From: Paraescarpia echinospica
Lineage: Eukaryota > Annelida > Polychaeta > Sabellida > Siboglinidae
Assembly (NCBI GenBank): GCA_020002185.1
Contig: CM034537.1
Coordinates: forward strand, 71,384,978-71,448,977
DNA: 64,000 bases
Reading direction: 5' to 3'
Within the stretch, counting starts at the first letter, position 1; each line of letters begins with the position of its first letter. The translations under genes and the position numbers were made by a program. Positions 63,501-64,000 of this stretch are shown here, piece after piece. Under the pieces are notes generated by a model. The model was not told the origin of the DNA. It did no database searches and saw only the letters and a program-made list of their open reading frames with translations.

Positions 63501-64000
63501 ACGCCTACATCGAGCGCGACGATCTCAGCCCGTTCATGCGTCGCTACGCCGAAACGCACGACCTCCTCGTCCGGCCTCAGCGCACGCTCGTGGGGAGCTT
63601 CTTCGGCGTCAAGATTCTGCTCGCGACGCCGCTACTGCGGTGGTATCTGCGGCACGGCCTCGTCGTCGAGCGCGTCTACCAGATCGTCGAGTACGAGCCG
63701 GTCGCGTGCTTTCGCCGCTTCGGCGACACGGTCTCCGCCGCGCGACGCGCGGGCGACGACGACCCCGACAAGGCCATCATCGCCGACACGTTTAAACTGC
63801 TCGGCAATAGTTCCTACGGGAAAACGATCACGCGCGTCGATCTGCACCGCAACATCAAGTTCTGCACGGCCGCCGGCGCCTCGACGCTGATCAATAATCG
63901 TCGCTTCCGTCAGCTCGACGTCGTCGTCCCCGACGGTCTCTACGAGGTGGCGCTGAACAAGCGAACCGTCCTGTACGCGCTGCCCATCCAGATCGGCTAC
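60527..64000 (+). pseudogene. polB: Protein-primed DNA polymerase B of Polinton 3, one nonsense codon, runs off window
   Basis: ATG at 60,527, three Cys-rich finger units, TGA at 60,944, then an uninterrupted frame of about 1,018 codons to the window edge. Motifs: CLFRCLALHRG, exo I ATYDFECFF, exo II GFNSGKYDLN, motif A GFDANGIYLWA, FQGCFFHGCP, the inter-motif region LFGLVEYDIAVPAALRD and LVGSFFGVKILLATPLLRWYL, and motif B LLGNSSYGKT. Motif C would follow outside the window. Apart from the TGA it looks intact, and the ~130-residue region before motif B that Polinton 1 lacks is present. Confidence 0.92.

Larger units (their letters stand above)
55101..64000. mobile_element. Polinton 3, near-identical copy of Polinton 2, continues past the window
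   Basis: Collinear with 39,371-47,067 at an offset of about 15,730 bp, then 15,861 bp after a 135-bp insertion. Differences are a few per kilobase. It continues through the polymerase beyond the point where Polinton 2 is cut. The shared nonsense codon, the shared T6 frameshift and the shared 189-bp duplication show very recent common origin. Confidence 0.95.

Overview
This is a stretch of an animal (eukaryotic) genome, most likely a marine invertebrate such as a mollusc. Phylum is a guess from transposon content and from extracellular-domain exons; nothing here fixes the species. The host background is AT-rich with very few exons. Most of the window is mobile elements and tandem repeats. No bacterial operons, rRNA, tRNA or CRISPR were seen. 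I worked by reading only, with no database search, so family names rest on motifs and on comparison of copies inside the window.

Layout. 1-5,340: microsatellites, a short LINE tail and AT-rich spacer. 5,704-9,834 (minus): a decayed DIRS-type tyrosine-recombinase retrotransposon. 10,053-14,830 (plus): a block of 123-bp repeats followed by a 5'-truncated Ty3/gypsy element (protease, RT, RNase H, integrase, 3' LTR). 15,952-20,929: about 113 copies of a 44-bp satellite, ending just before a signal-peptide exon. 21,825-38,035: a complete but mutated Polinton/Maverick with terminal inverted repeats and a 6-bp target duplication (GTAATG). 38,531-38,999: a 78-bp minisatellite that is broken by the left end of a second Polinton (39,000-47,067, right part missing). 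47,068-54,100: host DNA with 51-bp and 54/55-bp minisatellites and three phase-compatible exons of a minus-strand host gene. 54,101-55,100: assembly gap of 1000 N. 55,101-64,000: a third Polinton copy, almost identical to the second, running off the window.

How the genes work together. The first Polinton carries protein-primed DNA polymerase B, integrase with chromodomain, packaging ATPase, adenain-like protease, major and minor capsid proteins, a pX-like basic protein, membrane proteins, an RPA-like ssDNA-binding protein and a NADAR-domain enzyme. This is the gene set of a virus-like (adintovirus-type) element. In this copy the polymerase, protease, both capsid genes and the integrase N-terminus are broken or truncated.

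Most interesting. (1) The RPA-like gene of both divergent Polintons has a conserved in-phase 5' splice site (GTG|GTGAGT) inside the ORF. Downstream are several short ORFs, each opening in phase 0 directly at a TTGTAG-type 3' splice site and each ending in its own stop. It looks like one N-terminal module with alternative C-terminal modules. (2) A 189-bp coding segment of the neighbouring gene has been copied into the second RPA-like gene, where it reads as a perfect GT-AG intron. (3) An uninterrupted eight-unit heat-shock-element array lies near the left end of the second and third Polintons. (4) A NADAR gene lies next to the packaging ATPase. (5) A 54/55-bp minisatellite carries a consensus 5' and 3' splice site in nearly every unit, in the intron of a host gene.
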